From DAOTXL01 sp034435455 (GTDB taxonomy: Bacteria > Chloroflexota > Anaerolineae > JAAYZQ01), in contig DAOTXL010000024.1 in NCBI GenBank assembly GCA_034435455.1, forward strand, positions 43,967 through 107,966: a DNA stretch of 64,000 nucleotides. Reading direction: 5' to 3'. The position numbers were made by a program, and so were the translations under genes. The notes beneath the pieces are model-generated. The model worked only from the letters and a program-made list of their open reading frames with translations, was not told the origin of the DNA and made no database searches. This document shows positions 52,783 through 61,117 of the stretch, piece after piece; position 1 is the stretch's first letter, and every line of letters begins with the position of its first letter.

Positions 52783-53926
52783 AGATCTTGCCCAGCACCT
52801 GCCGGGCGATGACCAGCCGCTGGATCTCGCTGGTCCCCTCGCCGATGGTGCACAGCCGTTGGTCGCGGTAGATGCGCTCTACCGGGTATTCGCGGCTGTA
52901 GCCGTAGCCGCCGTGGATCTGGATGGCTTTGAAGGCTGCCCGCTCGGCCACCTCGGAGGCGTACAGCTTGGCCATGGCTGCCTCTTTGGTGAAGGGCCTG
53001 CCGGCGTCCTTCAGGGCGGCGGCGCGGTAAACCATCAACCGGGCGGCGTCGATCTCGGTGGCCATGTCGGCGATCATCCACTGAATGGCCTGGAAGCTGG
53101 CGATGGGTTGCCCGAACTGGACCCGCTGCCTGGCATAGCGCACCGCTTCGTCAAAGGCCGCCTGCGCCAGGCCCAAGGCCATCGCCCCGATGCTGATCCG
53201 CCCCCCATCCAGGGTGATGAGCATCTGCTTAAAGCCTTCCCCCTCCTTGCCCAGCAGGTTCCCGGCCGGCACCCGGCAGTTCTCGAACGACAGGGCCGAA
53301 GTGACCGAACCCTTGAGGCCCATTTTGGGCTCGTTCTTGCCGGGGATGAAACCGGGCGTGCCTTTTTCCACCAGAAAACAAGAGATGCCCCGCGTCCCGG
53401 CCGCCGGGTCGGTCTTGGCCGTGCAGGTCACCACGTCGGCGATGGCCCCGGAGGTGATCCACATCTTGCTGCCGTTGAGCACATAAGAGTCGCCGTCGCG
53501 CACGGCGGTGGTCCGGGTGGCGCCGGCGTCGGAGCCGGCCTCCGGTTCGGTCAGGCCAAAGGCGGCCAGCCCTCGGCCGCTGCACAGGTGGGGCAGCCAC
53601 TTTTGCTTCTGCTCCTCTGTGCCGAAATAGTAGATCGGCGCGCAGCCCAGTGACACATGGGCAGCGTAGATGAGGGCGGTGGAACCGCAGGCGCGGGCGA
53701 TCTCCTCAACAGCAATGGCATAGCTGAGATAGTCGCCACCGCCGCCCCCATACTTTTCCGGCCAGGGCAGGCCCAACAGCCCCAGTTCGGCCATCTTGCG
53801 GAGATTTTCCGCCGGAAACTCTTCGTTCTTGTCCACCAGGGCGGCGCGGGGTGCGATCTCGTTCTGAGCCAGATCGCGCACCATATCGCGCACCAGGCGT
53901 TGCTCTTCGCTGAGTTCCAGGTCCAT
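52781..53926 (-). CDS. Acyl-CoA dehydrogenase, 381 aa
   Basis: This is an FAD-dependent dehydrogenase of short- or branched-chain acyl-CoA type. The domains are the N-terminal helical domain (1-120), beta domain with FGLTEPEAGSDAGATRTTA and MWITSGAIAD, and C-terminal helical domain with RVQFGQPIASFQAIQWMIADM, IHGGYGYSREYPVERIYRD and GEGTSEIQRLVIARQ, where the catalytic Glu is expected. Electrons normally go to ETF. No etfAB lies nearby. The ATG follows AGGAG; in-frame sequence upstream is shadow. It may serve the same substrate as the thiolase-fold genes 3 kb upstream, which is inference. Confidence 0.93.
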   Translation of the reverse strand: MDLELSEEQRLVRDMVRDLAQNEIAPRAALVDKNEEFPAENLRKMAELGLLGLPWPEKYGGGGGDYLSYAIAVEEIARACGSTALIYAAHVSLGCAPIYYFGTEEQKQKWLPHLCSGRGLAAFGLTEPEAGSDAGATRTTAVRDGDSYVLNGSKMWITSGAIADVVTCTAKTDPAAGTRGISCFLVEKGTPGFIPGKNEPKMGLKGSVTSALSFENCRVPAGNLLGKEGEGFKQMLITLDGGRISIGAMALGLAQAAFDEAVRYARQRVQFGQPIASFQAIQWMIADMATEIDAARLMVYRAAALKDAGRPFTKEAAMAKLYASEVAERAAFKAIQIHGGYGYSREYPVERIYRDQRLCTIGEGTSEIQRLVIARQVLGKI

Positions 53927-53967
53927 CGTTTGCTCTCCTCCCCTTTGAGAATGCTCCTCTGGACAGA

Positions 53968-54558
53968 TTATTTCCCCGTGATCTCGCCGACCAACCGGGG
54001 CTTGCCCCACACCGCCCAGGCCCACTGATGGTTGCCCAGTCCATCGGTGACAAACTGGATGCGGGCCACGTCGCCGGCCAGGGCGGGCATGATCAACTCG
54101 TGGGCTTTCCAGACACAGGCGTGCTGCGTGTCGCTCCAGATCTTCCAGTCGTTGACAAAGATGCGAAAGGCGACGACGTTGCCCTCGGCCAGGTGGGAGC
54201 CATCGCGGATGCCGGTAGCAAAGTGCAGTCGCAGGTGGTGCACCCCGGCCGGCACCGGCACCTGGTATTCGACGATGGCCGAGCCCTGGACCGGCGGATG
54301 TTGCCACAGGGCCATGGCCGGCTGGCCCCCGCACACCGCCTCGCCGACCGTGACCTCCATGCCGGCCGGGTCATAGTCGGCGCTGACGATAGCCCGCCGA
54401 AAGTGCTCGACAAAGTCAAAGGTCCAGGGGTGGTTGGTGATCTCTTCCGGGGTGGGACCCTGCTTCCACTTCAGGTATTCGATGAAGCGGGCCAGTTCGG
54501 CCAGGTTCTCCGGCGTGAGCGATTCGATCCTGGCCACAATCTCTTCCAATGTTTCCAT
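53968..54558 (-). CDS. Protein with N-terminal helical segment and C-terminal beta-sandwich domain, unknown, 196 aa
   Basis: I do not recognise a named family. Residues 1-35 are a charged helix pair (LEEIVARIESLTPENLAELARF) reminiscent of short DUF2281-like or antitoxin-type N-termini. Residues about 60-190 look like a jelly-roll (VEYQVPVPAGVHHLRLHF, FRIFVNDWKIWSD) with Trp-rich strands. ATG 54558 (GAGG 8 nt upstream) lies 2 bp after the GNAT stop and is preferred over GTG 54564. It is probably cotranscribed with the GNAT and acyl-CoA dehydrogenase genes. Confidence 0.6.
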   Translation of the reverse strand: METLEEIVARIESLTPENLAELARFIEYLKWKQGPTPEEITNHPWTFDFVEHFRRAIVSADYDPAGMEVTVGEAVCGGQPAMALWQHPPVQGSAIVEYQVPVPAGVHHLRLHFATGIRDGSHLAEGNVVAFRIFVNDWKIWSDTQHACVWKAHELIMPALAGDVARIQFVTDGLGNHQWAWAVWGKPRLVGEITGK

Positions 54559-54560
54559 AC

Positions 54561-55163
54561 TCACTTCCTCTCGGTCATGATCCGTGGTTTGTCCGCGCCC
54601 TTGCCATGCAATTCGCAGAACTCCTCTTCGAGGATGCTCATCATGACAAAGTCGTAGTAGCGATGATCGTAATAATAACCGTCCCTGGAGACCCCTTCGC
54701 GCTTGAACCCGATCTGTTCGTAGAAGCGGAGCGCCGGTTCGTTGAAACCGACGACGCCGACCGATACCCGGTGCAGGCCAAGGTACCCAAAGGCATAGTC
54801 GAGCAGAAGAAGGATGGCTTCGGTGCCGTAGCCCTTGCCCCAGGCGTCCTTCTCGCCCAGGACGAGGCTCAAATCGGTGGTGCGCCAGGGATAAAAGATC
54901 CGCAGCAGCCCTGCTTCCCCGATGGGGCGGTTATCGGCCCGCAGGGCGACGATGAACCACACCCGATCCGGGTCAGAGCGGACCCGGTCGTACCATTCCT
55001 CGGCCCGGGCCTGGCTCATGGGCATCACTTCGCCGGTCAAACGCCGGATATCGGGGTCGTTGGACCAGCGGCGCACGTGGACCAGGTCTTCCTTTTCCAG
55101 GGGTCTCAGGTAAACCCTTTCCCCTATCAGGAATGCCGGTTTGTCGTAGTCGGTAGGGATCAT
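54561..55163 (-). CDS. GNAT-family N-acetyltransferase (RimJ/RimL-like), 200 aa
   Basis: The sequence begins with VYLRPLEKEDLVHVRRWSNDP, then has the acetyl-CoA pyrophosphate loop DAWGKGYGTEAI and the C-terminal VVGFNEPALRFYEQIGFKREG, all typical of the RimJ/RimL branch that acetylates N-terminal or small-molecule amines. No neighbour indicates the substrate. Its stop nearly abuts the next gene (TGAGTATG). Confidence 0.88.
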   Translation of the reverse strand: MIPTDYDKPAFLIGERVYLRPLEKEDLVHVRRWSNDPDIRRLTGEVMPMSQARAEEWYDRVRSDPDRVWFIVALRADNRPIGEAGLLRIFYPWRTTDLSLVLGEKDAWGKGYGTEAILLLLDYAFGYLGLHRVSVGVVGFNEPALRFYEQIGFKREGVSRDGYYYDHRYYDFVMMSILEEEFCELHGKGADKPRIMTERK

Positions 55164-55314
55164 TCCACCTCTGTCTACCGGCAGGCAAGAACCGGCCCCC
55201 GGCCTTCAGGCACCTCGATACCGGGTACCCGTCTGGCCGGAGCCGGTGACGTTCCCGCACGGAAAGTGGCACAAACCGGCGGTCCCGTCAGGGGCTGCCC
55301 GCCTGGGGTGCAGC

Positions 55315-55524
55315 TCAGTCTTCGTACTTGAAAGAGAGCTTGATCTTGGTGCGATAGGCAATCACCTTGCCGTTTTCGATCTGCATGTCCATCTCGACGA
55401 CCTCGGCGATGCGCAGATCGCGAAGGGTCCTGGCTGCCGTCTCTACGGCATTGGCTGCTGCATCCTCCCACGACTTGGAGCTGGTCCCGATGATCTCGAT
55501 GACCTTGTAGACACTTTCTGCCAT
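55315..55524 (-). CDS. Dodecin (flavin-binding dodecamer)
   Basis: This 69-aa protein has the dodecin pattern YKVIEIIGTSSKSWEDAAANAV followed by an amphipathic strand and KIKLSFKYE; the Trp in KSWED stacks on flavin in the family. Dodecins store FMN, riboflavin or CoA-type ligands. AAAGGAG precedes the ATG. The role with nearby flavin enzymes (the acyl-CoA dehydrogenase at 52781) is possible but inferred. Confidence 0.92.
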   Translation of the reverse strand: MAESVYKVIEIIGTSSKSWEDAAANAVETAARTLRDLRIAEVVEMDMQIENGKVIAYRTKIKLSFKYED

Positions 55525-55643
55525 CTCTGTCTCCTTTCCACCATCCATTTTGCCGGGGCGGATTACGGCGTTCCGATCAGGTCCTGCACCAGGGCCACCA
55601 CCTCCTCCGCCATGCGAATCAAAGGGCCTGTCGCCACCAGCGG

Positions 55644-55982
55644 TCAGCTTCCCGTTGCGGGTCCATACAACACCTTTCCCTCGCGCAGGATCTGGCGGAA
55701 AAACGGGCGCTCGCACACCTGTTGAAACGCCTGCCGGTCGTAGGCCAGAATGTCCACCGCCTCGCCGGTGTCAATGTTCTGGTAGACCCAGCGGGTCAGA
55801 TCGCGGGCCGATTGCCGCCTCTCCAAGAGGACCAGCAGGTCAATGTCGCTGAACAGGGAGAGGCGGCCGCTCGCCAGGGAGCCGAAGAGGATGATCTGGA
55901 CGGCGCCCAGGGCTTTGAGTTGCTCGACCAGTCGCCACATCTCTGCTTCGAGTCGGGCGTGGTCCTGGGCTGTGACTTTCAT
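55644..55982 (-). CDS. Minimal nucleotidyltransferase-domain protein (MNT-like), 112 aa
   Basis: The nucleotidyltransferase beta-fold signature LFGSLASGRLSLFSDIDLLVL is complete (GSx10DxD), and a third acidic residue is in DILAYD. Such proteins usually pair with a HEPN-domain protein as a toxin-antitoxin module; no HEPN gene is adjacent. ATG 55982 is chosen over a codon 13 residues upstream because the domain starts there and the longer form is Pro/Gly-rich. After its TGA, the same frame continues open for 27 codons (PLVATGPLIRMAEEVVALV..). Confidence 0.75.
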   Translation of the reverse strand: MKVTAQDHARLEAEMWRLVEQLKALGAVQIILFGSLASGRLSLFSDIDLLVLLERRQSARDLTRWVYQNIDTGEAVDILAYDRQAFQQVCERPFFRQILREGKVLYGPATGS

Positions 55983-56042
55983 CCTTGTTTCGGGGGACCT
56001 GACGGGCCTCCCTCCCGGCAAGGCCCGTCAGGCCTCGTCCGC

Positions 56043-56522
56043 CTATTCTGCCACCGGCCGGAAATAGCGGATGTCCAGGATGGACCCCTCTCGTTCGGCG
56101 GCGTCCTTGAACACCGCCTCCACCTCCAGGCCGATGTACAGCTCCTCCAGGTCGATCTCGCCCAGATAATGCACCAACCCACCGTCACAGCCGTCCAGTT
56201 TGACGTAGGCCAGCACCTGCGGCACCTCCAGCGGTTGGTCGTCCAGGTCGCGGGTCAGGACGGTGAAGGTGAACACGTGCCCCCGGCTGGACACCTCGAC
56301 CCATTCATCCAGGGCGGCAAAACACCGCTCGCAAAAGATGGTCGCCGGCACGTAGACCAGGTCGCAGGTCGGGCAGCGGGTGCCCAGGATCTTGCCCTCC
56401 TCTTTGATGGCCCGGAAGAACCGTTCGCCGGCAATGCCGGCCGTGTAGCGGCTGGTGATAGGGATGTTGCCCGGCCAGGAGAGGGCCTGGTGCAGTTTGT
56501 CCACTTTTTCCATAATAGCCAT
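56043..56522 (-). CDS. DUF35 zinc-ribbon/OB-fold protein, 159 aa
   Basis: An N-terminal helix, a rubredoxin-like zinc ribbon (Cys50-x-x-Cys53, Cys64-x-x-Cys67) and a C-terminal OB domain (about 80-155, ending EREGSILDIRYFRPV) define DUF35. DUF35 partners of thiolase-fold enzymes bind acyl-CoA and connect successive active sites. It lies 10 bp after the second DUF35 gene, in the two-thiolase unit, and the two are diverged paralogues. Confidence 0.88.
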   Translation of the reverse strand: MAIMEKVDKLHQALSWPGNIPITSRYTAGIAGERFFRAIKEEGKILGTRCPTCDLVYVPATIFCERCFAALDEWVEVSSRGHVFTFTVLTRDLDDQPLEVPQVLAYVKLDGCDGGLVHYLGEIDLEELYIGLEVEAVFKDAAEREGSILDIRYFRPVAE

Positions 56523-56532
56523 GGTCCACCTC

Positions 56533-57039
56533 CTACACCGGCCTGAAGTACTTGATGTCGAGGATCGATCCGGTCCGCTCCTCGGCTGGCTTCCATACCG
56601 CCTGGACCCTCATGCCGATCTTGACCTCCTTGGGGTCCACCTGGCCCAGCAGGTGCATAATGCCCACCGATGGCCGGGTGCCGTCAATGTCAATCACCGC
56701 CGGGATCTCCGGCTCGGTCAGGTCGCGCATGTCCCAGGTGACGTAACACAGCGAGAAGGTGTTGACCGTGCCGGTATCGGGCAGGTAAACCCACTCGTCC
56801 ATCGGGCGGAAGCACCATTCGCAAAAGATGCGCGGCGGGATCACGGTGCGGTGGCACCGGTTGCAGCGCACGCCGATCAGCCGGCCTTCTTTCAGTTCGT
56901 GCAGGTAGCGGCCGATGGCCACGCCGGCGTCCCAGGCATACCGGGCGTTGGGATCCCATTCGGTGAACAGGACCTTTTTTTCTGCAAAGTCCGACTCTTT
57001 CAAGCCGACGCCGGGGAACTCTTGGATTTTGACTGTCAT
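56533..57039 (-). CDS. DUF35 zinc-ribbon/OB-fold protein, 168 aa
   Basis: The ribbon cysteines are Cys59, Cys62, Cys73 and Cys76 (CNRC and CEWC); the OB domain ends TGSILDIKYFRPV, almost the same as its neighbour. An N-terminal extension (AWDAGVAIGRYLHELKEG) is typical of DUF35 that docks on a thiolase. It is 13 bp downstream of thiolase-fold gene 57053-58219, so a physical complex is likely. Confidence 0.88.
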   Translation of the reverse strand: MTVKIQEFPGVGLKESDFAEKKVLFTEWDPNARYAWDAGVAIGRYLHELKEGRLIGVRCNRCHRTVIPPRIFCEWCFRPMDEWVYLPDTGTVNTFSLCYVTWDMRDLTEPEIPAVIDIDGTRPSVGIMHLLGQVDPKEVKIGMRVQAVWKPAEERTGSILDIKYFRPV

Positions 57040-57052
57040 CGTTCTCTCCTCC

Positions 57053-58219
57053 CTACACGCCCATCACGATCACGGTGCCGACCTGCATCAGGTCGCCCCA
57101 GGCCTGGGCCACGCCGCGCCTGGGCTGGCCGGGCACTTGGCGGGCGCCTGCCTCGCCGCGCAGTTGCCAGAACAGCTCGGCCACCTTCATGGTTCCGGCG
57201 GCAGCGATGGGGTTGCCCACCCCCAACAGGCCACCGCTGGGGCAGACCGGCAGGTCACCGGTGCGTTGGGTGATGCCCAGCGCCGTGGCTTCGGGGGCCT
57301 TGCCACGGGGGAAGAGCAGCAACCCTTCCAGGTGGTGCAGTTCCTTGTAATCGAACGGATCGTACGGCTCGGCGATATGGATCTGCTTGCGCGGCTCGGT
57401 GATGCCGGCCATGTCGTAGGCCATGCGGGCTGCATTTTCCACATAGCGCGGATAGCACAGGTCGCGGTTGGTCCAGTAGGTGGTGTCCAGGTTCCAGCCC
57501 ACCCCCTCGATCCACACCGGCTTGTCGCTGATGCGCCGCGCCACATGCTCTGCCGCCAGGACCAGGGCCACGGCGCCATCGGTCACCGGGCTGACATCCA
57601 GGCGCTGCACCGGCCAGGCCAGCACCTCGGAGTTGAGCACGTCTTCCACGGTGATATTGGGGTCGCCCAGCAGGCTACAGGGATGGTCGGCGGCGTTGCG
57701 TTTGTTCTTGACCGACACCAGGGCGATATCCTCCTTTTTCAGCCCGTAGGTGTGCATATAGCGGTTCATCTCCAGGGCGAAAATCCACAGCAGGTTCGGC
57801 CCCAGGGGGCGCTCGGTGGTGTGGTCGAAAATGGTCAGGAAGGCGCCCTGGGGATGGGGCTGGCAGGAGGACATCTTTTCCTCACAGACCACCAGGCAGA
57901 TGTCGAACAGGCCGGAGGCGACGTGATACCAGCCGTGGATGGGGGCAAACACGCCGGTGCCCCCCCCCACGTAGCAGCGGGTGTAGGGTTTGCGCCAGGC
58001 ACCCGACCCATCGGATAGATATTCGCCCTTCATGTGCACCCCGTCAAAGGAGTCGGGGGCCGTGCCGTGGACGACGCAGTCCACCTGATCTAACCGCAGA
58101 TCGCAATAATCAAGGGCCATTTTGGCCGCTTCAAAGGCCAGTTCTTTGCCGGTCTCCTGGGCGCGGCGGACGAATTTGGTCATGCCGGCCCCGACGACGG
58201 CCACTTTGCGTTTACCCAT
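57053..58219 (-). CDS. Thiolase-fold (SCPx/Ltp2-like) protein lacking the canonical nucleophilic Cys, 388 aa
   Basis: The N-terminal half starts KVAVVGAGMTKF and the C-terminal half has CPSGGLLGVGNPIAAAGTMKVAELFWQLRGEAG, the lipid-transfer/thiolase pattern. Aligned on the ASG turn, the position of the catalytic Cys in thiolases is Gly86 (YVGGGTG); a Cys four residues earlier (Cys82) could be a register error. The C-terminal His of GHP is Asn (GNP). Such proteins with DUF35 partners include retro-aldolases of steroid side-chain breakdown and archaeal thiolases. It lies 10 bp after the second thiolase-fold gene. Confidence 0.85.
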   Translation of the reverse strand: MGKRKVAVVGAGMTKFVRRAQETGKELAFEAAKMALDYCDLRLDQVDCVVHGTAPDSFDGVHMKGEYLSDGSGAWRKPYTRCYVGGGTGVFAPIHGWYHVASGLFDICLVVCEEKMSSCQPHPQGAFLTIFDHTTERPLGPNLLWIFALEMNRYMHTYGLKKEDIALVSVKNKRNAADHPCSLLGDPNITVEDVLNSEVLAWPVQRLDVSPVTDGAVALVLAAEHVARRISDKPVWIEGVGWNLDTTYWTNRDLCYPRYVENAARMAYDMAGITEPRKQIHIAEPYDPFDYKELHHLEGLLLFPRGKAPEATALGITQRTGDLPVCPSGGLLGVGNPIAAAGTMKVAELFWQLRGEAGARQVPGQPRRGVAQAWGDLMQVGTVIVMGV

Positions 58220-58229
58220 CGTTCGCCTC

Positions 58230-59381
58230 CTAGTTGCTCAGCACCACGGCTGCGCCGCTGGTCGTCGGCACGCCGCGCCAGCCAAAGGCCAGGCCGACCT
58301 CCACATCGGGTAGTTGATGCGCGCCCGCTTCTCCCCGCAGTTGCAGGACCACCTCGGCCACGGCCCGCAGCCCTGAAGCGTCAAGCAGGTGGCCGCAGCC
58401 CAGGCTGCCGCCGGAGACGTTCACCGGCAGATAGCCATCCGGTTCGGTGACCCCCTCGGCGGTGAGGATGCCCGCCTCGCCGAACTGGCAAAAGCCCAGC
58501 GCCTCCAGGTGTTGCAGTTCCTTGTAGGAATAGGTGTCGTCAATCTCGGCGAAATCGATCTCCTCCATCGGATTGCGGATGCCGGCCATGCGGTAGGCCA
58601 TCTGCCCCGCCTTTTCGGCATAGATGGCCCGGCCCCACCCCCGCGTTTCCAGGCTGGGGGCGTCGTTGCACCAGCCGACCCCCTGGATCCAGATGGGGTC
58701 GCTGTCCAGGCTCAGGGCCACCTCCTCCGCAGCCAGCACGAGGACGATCGCGCCATCGGCGTGGGGGCTGATATCTTGCTGGCCCAGCGGATAGGCGATG
58801 ATCTCGGCCTCGAGCACGGCATCCGGCTCAAGAGAGGCGCCGTAAGCGGCGGCCGGGTTGTAGAGGGCGTTCCGTTTGTTCTTGGCCACCACCTGGGCGC
58901 ACTGCTGGCGCGTGGCGCCGGTGGCCCACAGGTAGCGGTTCATCTCCATGCCGGCAATGAATACCGGGTTAGCCCGCAGGGGGCGATTGAGGACCGGGTC
59001 CAGGGCATAGGCCGTGATGGAGGGCAGGGTCAGCACGTTCGAGGCTTTGCTGTGGGCTTCTACAACCACCACATCCACAATGCCGCTGGCGATCTGCATA
59101 TAGGCCACCGCCAGGCCGTGGATCCCCTCGCCGGGGATGGTCACATTCGGTTTGAGCATCCCCCCCAGTTGGTCGGGCACATATTCGTCAAAGATGCTGG
59201 TCCCCTCGATAAAGTCCTCGGCCACGGTCACAAAGCTCTGTACATCCCGGCGAGGGTCCAGGCCGGCGTCTTCGTAGGCCTTGACCGCAGCCTCGAACAT
59301 CAGCTCCTTGTACGAAACCTCGGCCGTCAGAGGGCGATAACCGGCGGTGCCGAGGCCCACAATGGCTACGTTTCGGGTCAT
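58230..59381 (-). CDS. Thiolase-fold (SCPx/Ltp2-like) protein with Pro at the nucleophile position, 383 aa
   Basis: The domain order matches its neighbour: VAIVGLGTAGYRPL at the start, DISPHADGAIVLVLAAEE in the middle, and VNVSGGSLGCGHLLDASGLRAVAEVVLQLRGEAG at the end. The residue at the nucleophilic Cys position is Pro83 (VTIPGEGIHG). The C-terminal GH is retained. With the two DUF35 proteins it forms a matched set of two pairs. SD is GAGGAGG. It is the first gene of the unit, preceded by a leader with alternative hairpins. Activity is unlikely to be simple thiolysis; aldol cleavage/condensation or a structural role are alternatives. Confidence 0.85.
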   Translation of the reverse strand: MTRNVAIVGLGTAGYRPLTAEVSYKELMFEAAVKAYEDAGLDPRRDVQSFVTVAEDFIEGTSIFDEYVPDQLGGMLKPNVTIPGEGIHGLAVAYMQIASGIVDVVVVEAHSKASNVLTLPSITAYALDPVLNRPLRANPVFIAGMEMNRYLWATGATRQQCAQVVAKNKRNALYNPAAAYGASLEPDAVLEAEIIAYPLGQQDISPHADGAIVLVLAAEEVALSLDSDPIWIQGVGWCNDAPSLETRGWGRAIYAEKAGQMAYRMAGIRNPMEEIDFAEIDDTYSYKELQHLEALGFCQFGEAGILTAEGVTEPDGYLPVNVSGGSLGCGHLLDASGLRAVAEVVLQLRGEAGAHQLPDVEVGLAFGWRGVPTTSGAAVVLSN

Positions 59382-59583
59382 AATTTACCTCCTCGTGAAC
59401 TCTCCAATGACCGAGGACGAATGACCGGGTCGCGCCTGGGTCATTGGAATTGGATTATCGTCCTTGATGTCGAGAAACTCCGTTGTTTCATCTGTTTTCG
59501 ATAGGGATCACCTCCTCACCTGGCGCGTAGGGCACGGATATCCCGGTCGAGGTCCGCAGTCTGGCTTCCGCCGGCCCCGGTCT
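59382..59583 (-). promoter_or_regulatory. Leader of the thiolase/DUF35 unit with mutually exclusive hairpins and a short reading frame
   Basis: In the minus-strand transcript CCAATGACC (59447-59439) can pair either with GGTCATT (59426-59420) or, more fully, with GGTCATTGG (59412-59404), which ends just above the ribosome binding site. Upstream is GGAGGTGATC, a long match to the 16S tail, and then a 16-codon frame (MKQRSFSTSRTIIQFQ) whose stop overlaps the first arm. This resembles an attenuator, but GGTCATT words are also common dispersed repeats. Confidence 0.4.
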
Positions 59584-59612
59584 ATTGTACACCAAAAACG
59601 GCCAATTGTAAA
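59584..59612 (-). promoter_or_regulatory. Promoter for the thiolase/DUF35 unit
   Basis: Minus strand TTTACA (59612-59607), 17-bp spacer, TACAAT (59589-59584), about 200 nt before the first ATG. Confidence 0.65.
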
Positions 59613-59629
59613 CCTGGCCCCAAAGGCGC

Positions 59630-59656
59630 GGACGGGATGCGCCTGACATCCCGTCC
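59630..59656. terminator. Stem-loop after the COG2403 GTPase gene
   Basis: GGACGGGATG (59630-59639) pairs with CATCCCGTCC (59647-59656) around a 7-base loop, 27 bp past the stop on the minus strand. No T-tract follows. Confidence 0.5.
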
Positions 59657-59683
59657 GTTCCCCTCTACTCCTGTTCGCCTGGC

Positions 59684-61003
59684 CTATCGGCCGAACCGGG
59701 CCTGCAGGATCCCTTCCAACGTCGGCCGGCCGATGACCTGCAGTTCATAGCGCACCCGCTGGTGGGGCCGGTTGATGCGCAGCAGGCGGCCCAGGTCGAT
59801 CGGAGTGGCGATGATCACCAGGTCGCACGGGGTGTGGTTGATCGTCTCCTCCAATTCGCGCATCTGTTGTTCCCCATAGCCCATGGCCGGGAGCACGGCG
59901 CCGGTGGTGGGGTATTTCTGGTAGGTTTCGACGATGGAGCCGACGGCGTAGGGGCGCGGGTCTATGATCTCTGCTGCGCCAAAGCGCCGGGCCGCCACCA
60001 CGCCGGCGCCGTAGGCCATCTCCCCGTGGGTCAGCGTGGGCCCATCCTCGACGACGAGCACGCGCTTGCCGCAAATGGCCTCGGGGTCTTCGACAAAGAT
60101 GGGCGAGGCAGCTTCGACGATGGTGGCCTTGGGGTTGACTGCCCGCACATTCTCCCGCACCTGGGCAATGTTGACCAGGTCGGCGGTATCAACCTTGTTG
60201 ATGACCACCACATCGGCGGCGCGCAGGTTGCTCTCGCCGGGGTAATAGGTCAGCTCGTGGCCGGCGCGGTGGGGATCGGTCACGGTGATGTGCAGGTCTG
60301 GCCTGTAGAACGGCAGGTCGTTGTTGCCGCCGTCCCAGACGATGATGTCGGCCTCCTTTTCCGCCTCGTGCAGGATGGCCTCATAATCCACGCCGGCATA
60401 GACCACCACGCCCCGGTCAATGTGTGGCTCGTATTCCTCCCGTTCCTCGATGGTGCAGTGGTGTCTGTCCAGATCGGCATAGTCGGCAAAACGTTGCACC
60501 TTCTGGGCCACCAGGTCGCCATAGGGCATCGGGTGGCGGATGGCCACGACCTTGTGCCCCATTTTTTGCAAGGCGGTGCACACGTGGCGGGTGGTCTGGC
60601 TCTTGCCGCTGCCGGTGCGCACGGCACACACGGCCACCACCGGCTTGTTGCTGGTGAGCATGGTGTGGCGGGTGCCCATCAGCCGAAAGTCGGCGCCGGC
60701 GGCCAACACCTGCGATGCCTTGTGCATGACATACTCGTGCGACACGTCCGAGTAGGAAAAAACGACCTGGCCGATCTGATACTTTTGGATGAGTTCGACC
60801 AGTTCCTCTTCCGGGTAGATGGGAATGCCCTCCGGATACAGCTCGCCCGCCAGTTCAGGGGGGTAGAGCCGGCCCTCGATGTTGGGGATCTGGGTGGCCG
60901 TGAACGCCATCACCTGGTACCTTTCGCGGGTGCGAAAGAAGGTGTTAAAGTTGTGAAAGTCGCGCCCGGCAGCACCCATGATCAGGACACGCATCCGTGA
61001 CAT
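59684..61003 (-). CDS. COG2403-type GTPase (cyclic 2,3-diphosphoglycerate synthase-like), 439 aa
   Basis: The sequence starts RVLIMGAAGRDFHNFNTFFR, then has a P-loop VRTGSGKSQTTRHV, IVWDGGNNDLPFYRPDLHI, and NKVDT, the G4-like motif of the family. It is annotated in bacteria and archaea as predicted GTPase or cyclic 2,3-diphosphoglycerate synthetase; the bacterial function is not established. ATG 61003 (GAGGAGG upstream) is preferred over one eight codons earlier. It lies 114 bp downstream of tatC on the same strand and may be read through from it. Confidence 0.85.
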   Translation of the reverse strand: MSRMRVLIMGAAGRDFHNFNTFFRTRERYQVMAFTATQIPNIEGRLYPPELAGELYPEGIPIYPEEELVELIQKYQIGQVVFSYSDVSHEYVMHKASQVLAAGADFRLMGTRHTMLTSNKPVVAVCAVRTGSGKSQTTRHVCTALQKMGHKVVAIRHPMPYGDLVAQKVQRFADYADLDRHHCTIEEREEYEPHIDRGVVVYAGVDYEAILHEAEKEADIIVWDGGNNDLPFYRPDLHITVTDPHRAGHELTYYPGESNLRAADVVVINKVDTADLVNIAQVRENVRAVNPKATIVEAASPIFVEDPEAICGKRVLVVEDGPTLTHGEMAYGAGVVAARRFGAAEIIDPRPYAVGSIVETYQKYPTTGAVLPAMGYGEQQMRELEETINHTPCDLVIIATPIDLGRLLRINRPHQRVRYELQVIGRPTLEGILQARFGR

Positions 61004-61117
61004 AGCGATAGATCCTCCTCGATTCATTGTCTGGTATTGTATAATTCGGGCGTCGGTGAGATAGAGGCCGCCCTCTTGTCAGGAACGATGGCCGGCAAGG
61101 CCGGAACCCGGTCAGGG

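Noticed and set aside
55164..55314. Promoter or small gene between dodecin and the GNAT gene.
   Set aside because: I could not find convincing -35/-10 boxes or a coding frame in this GC-rich 151-bp stretch.
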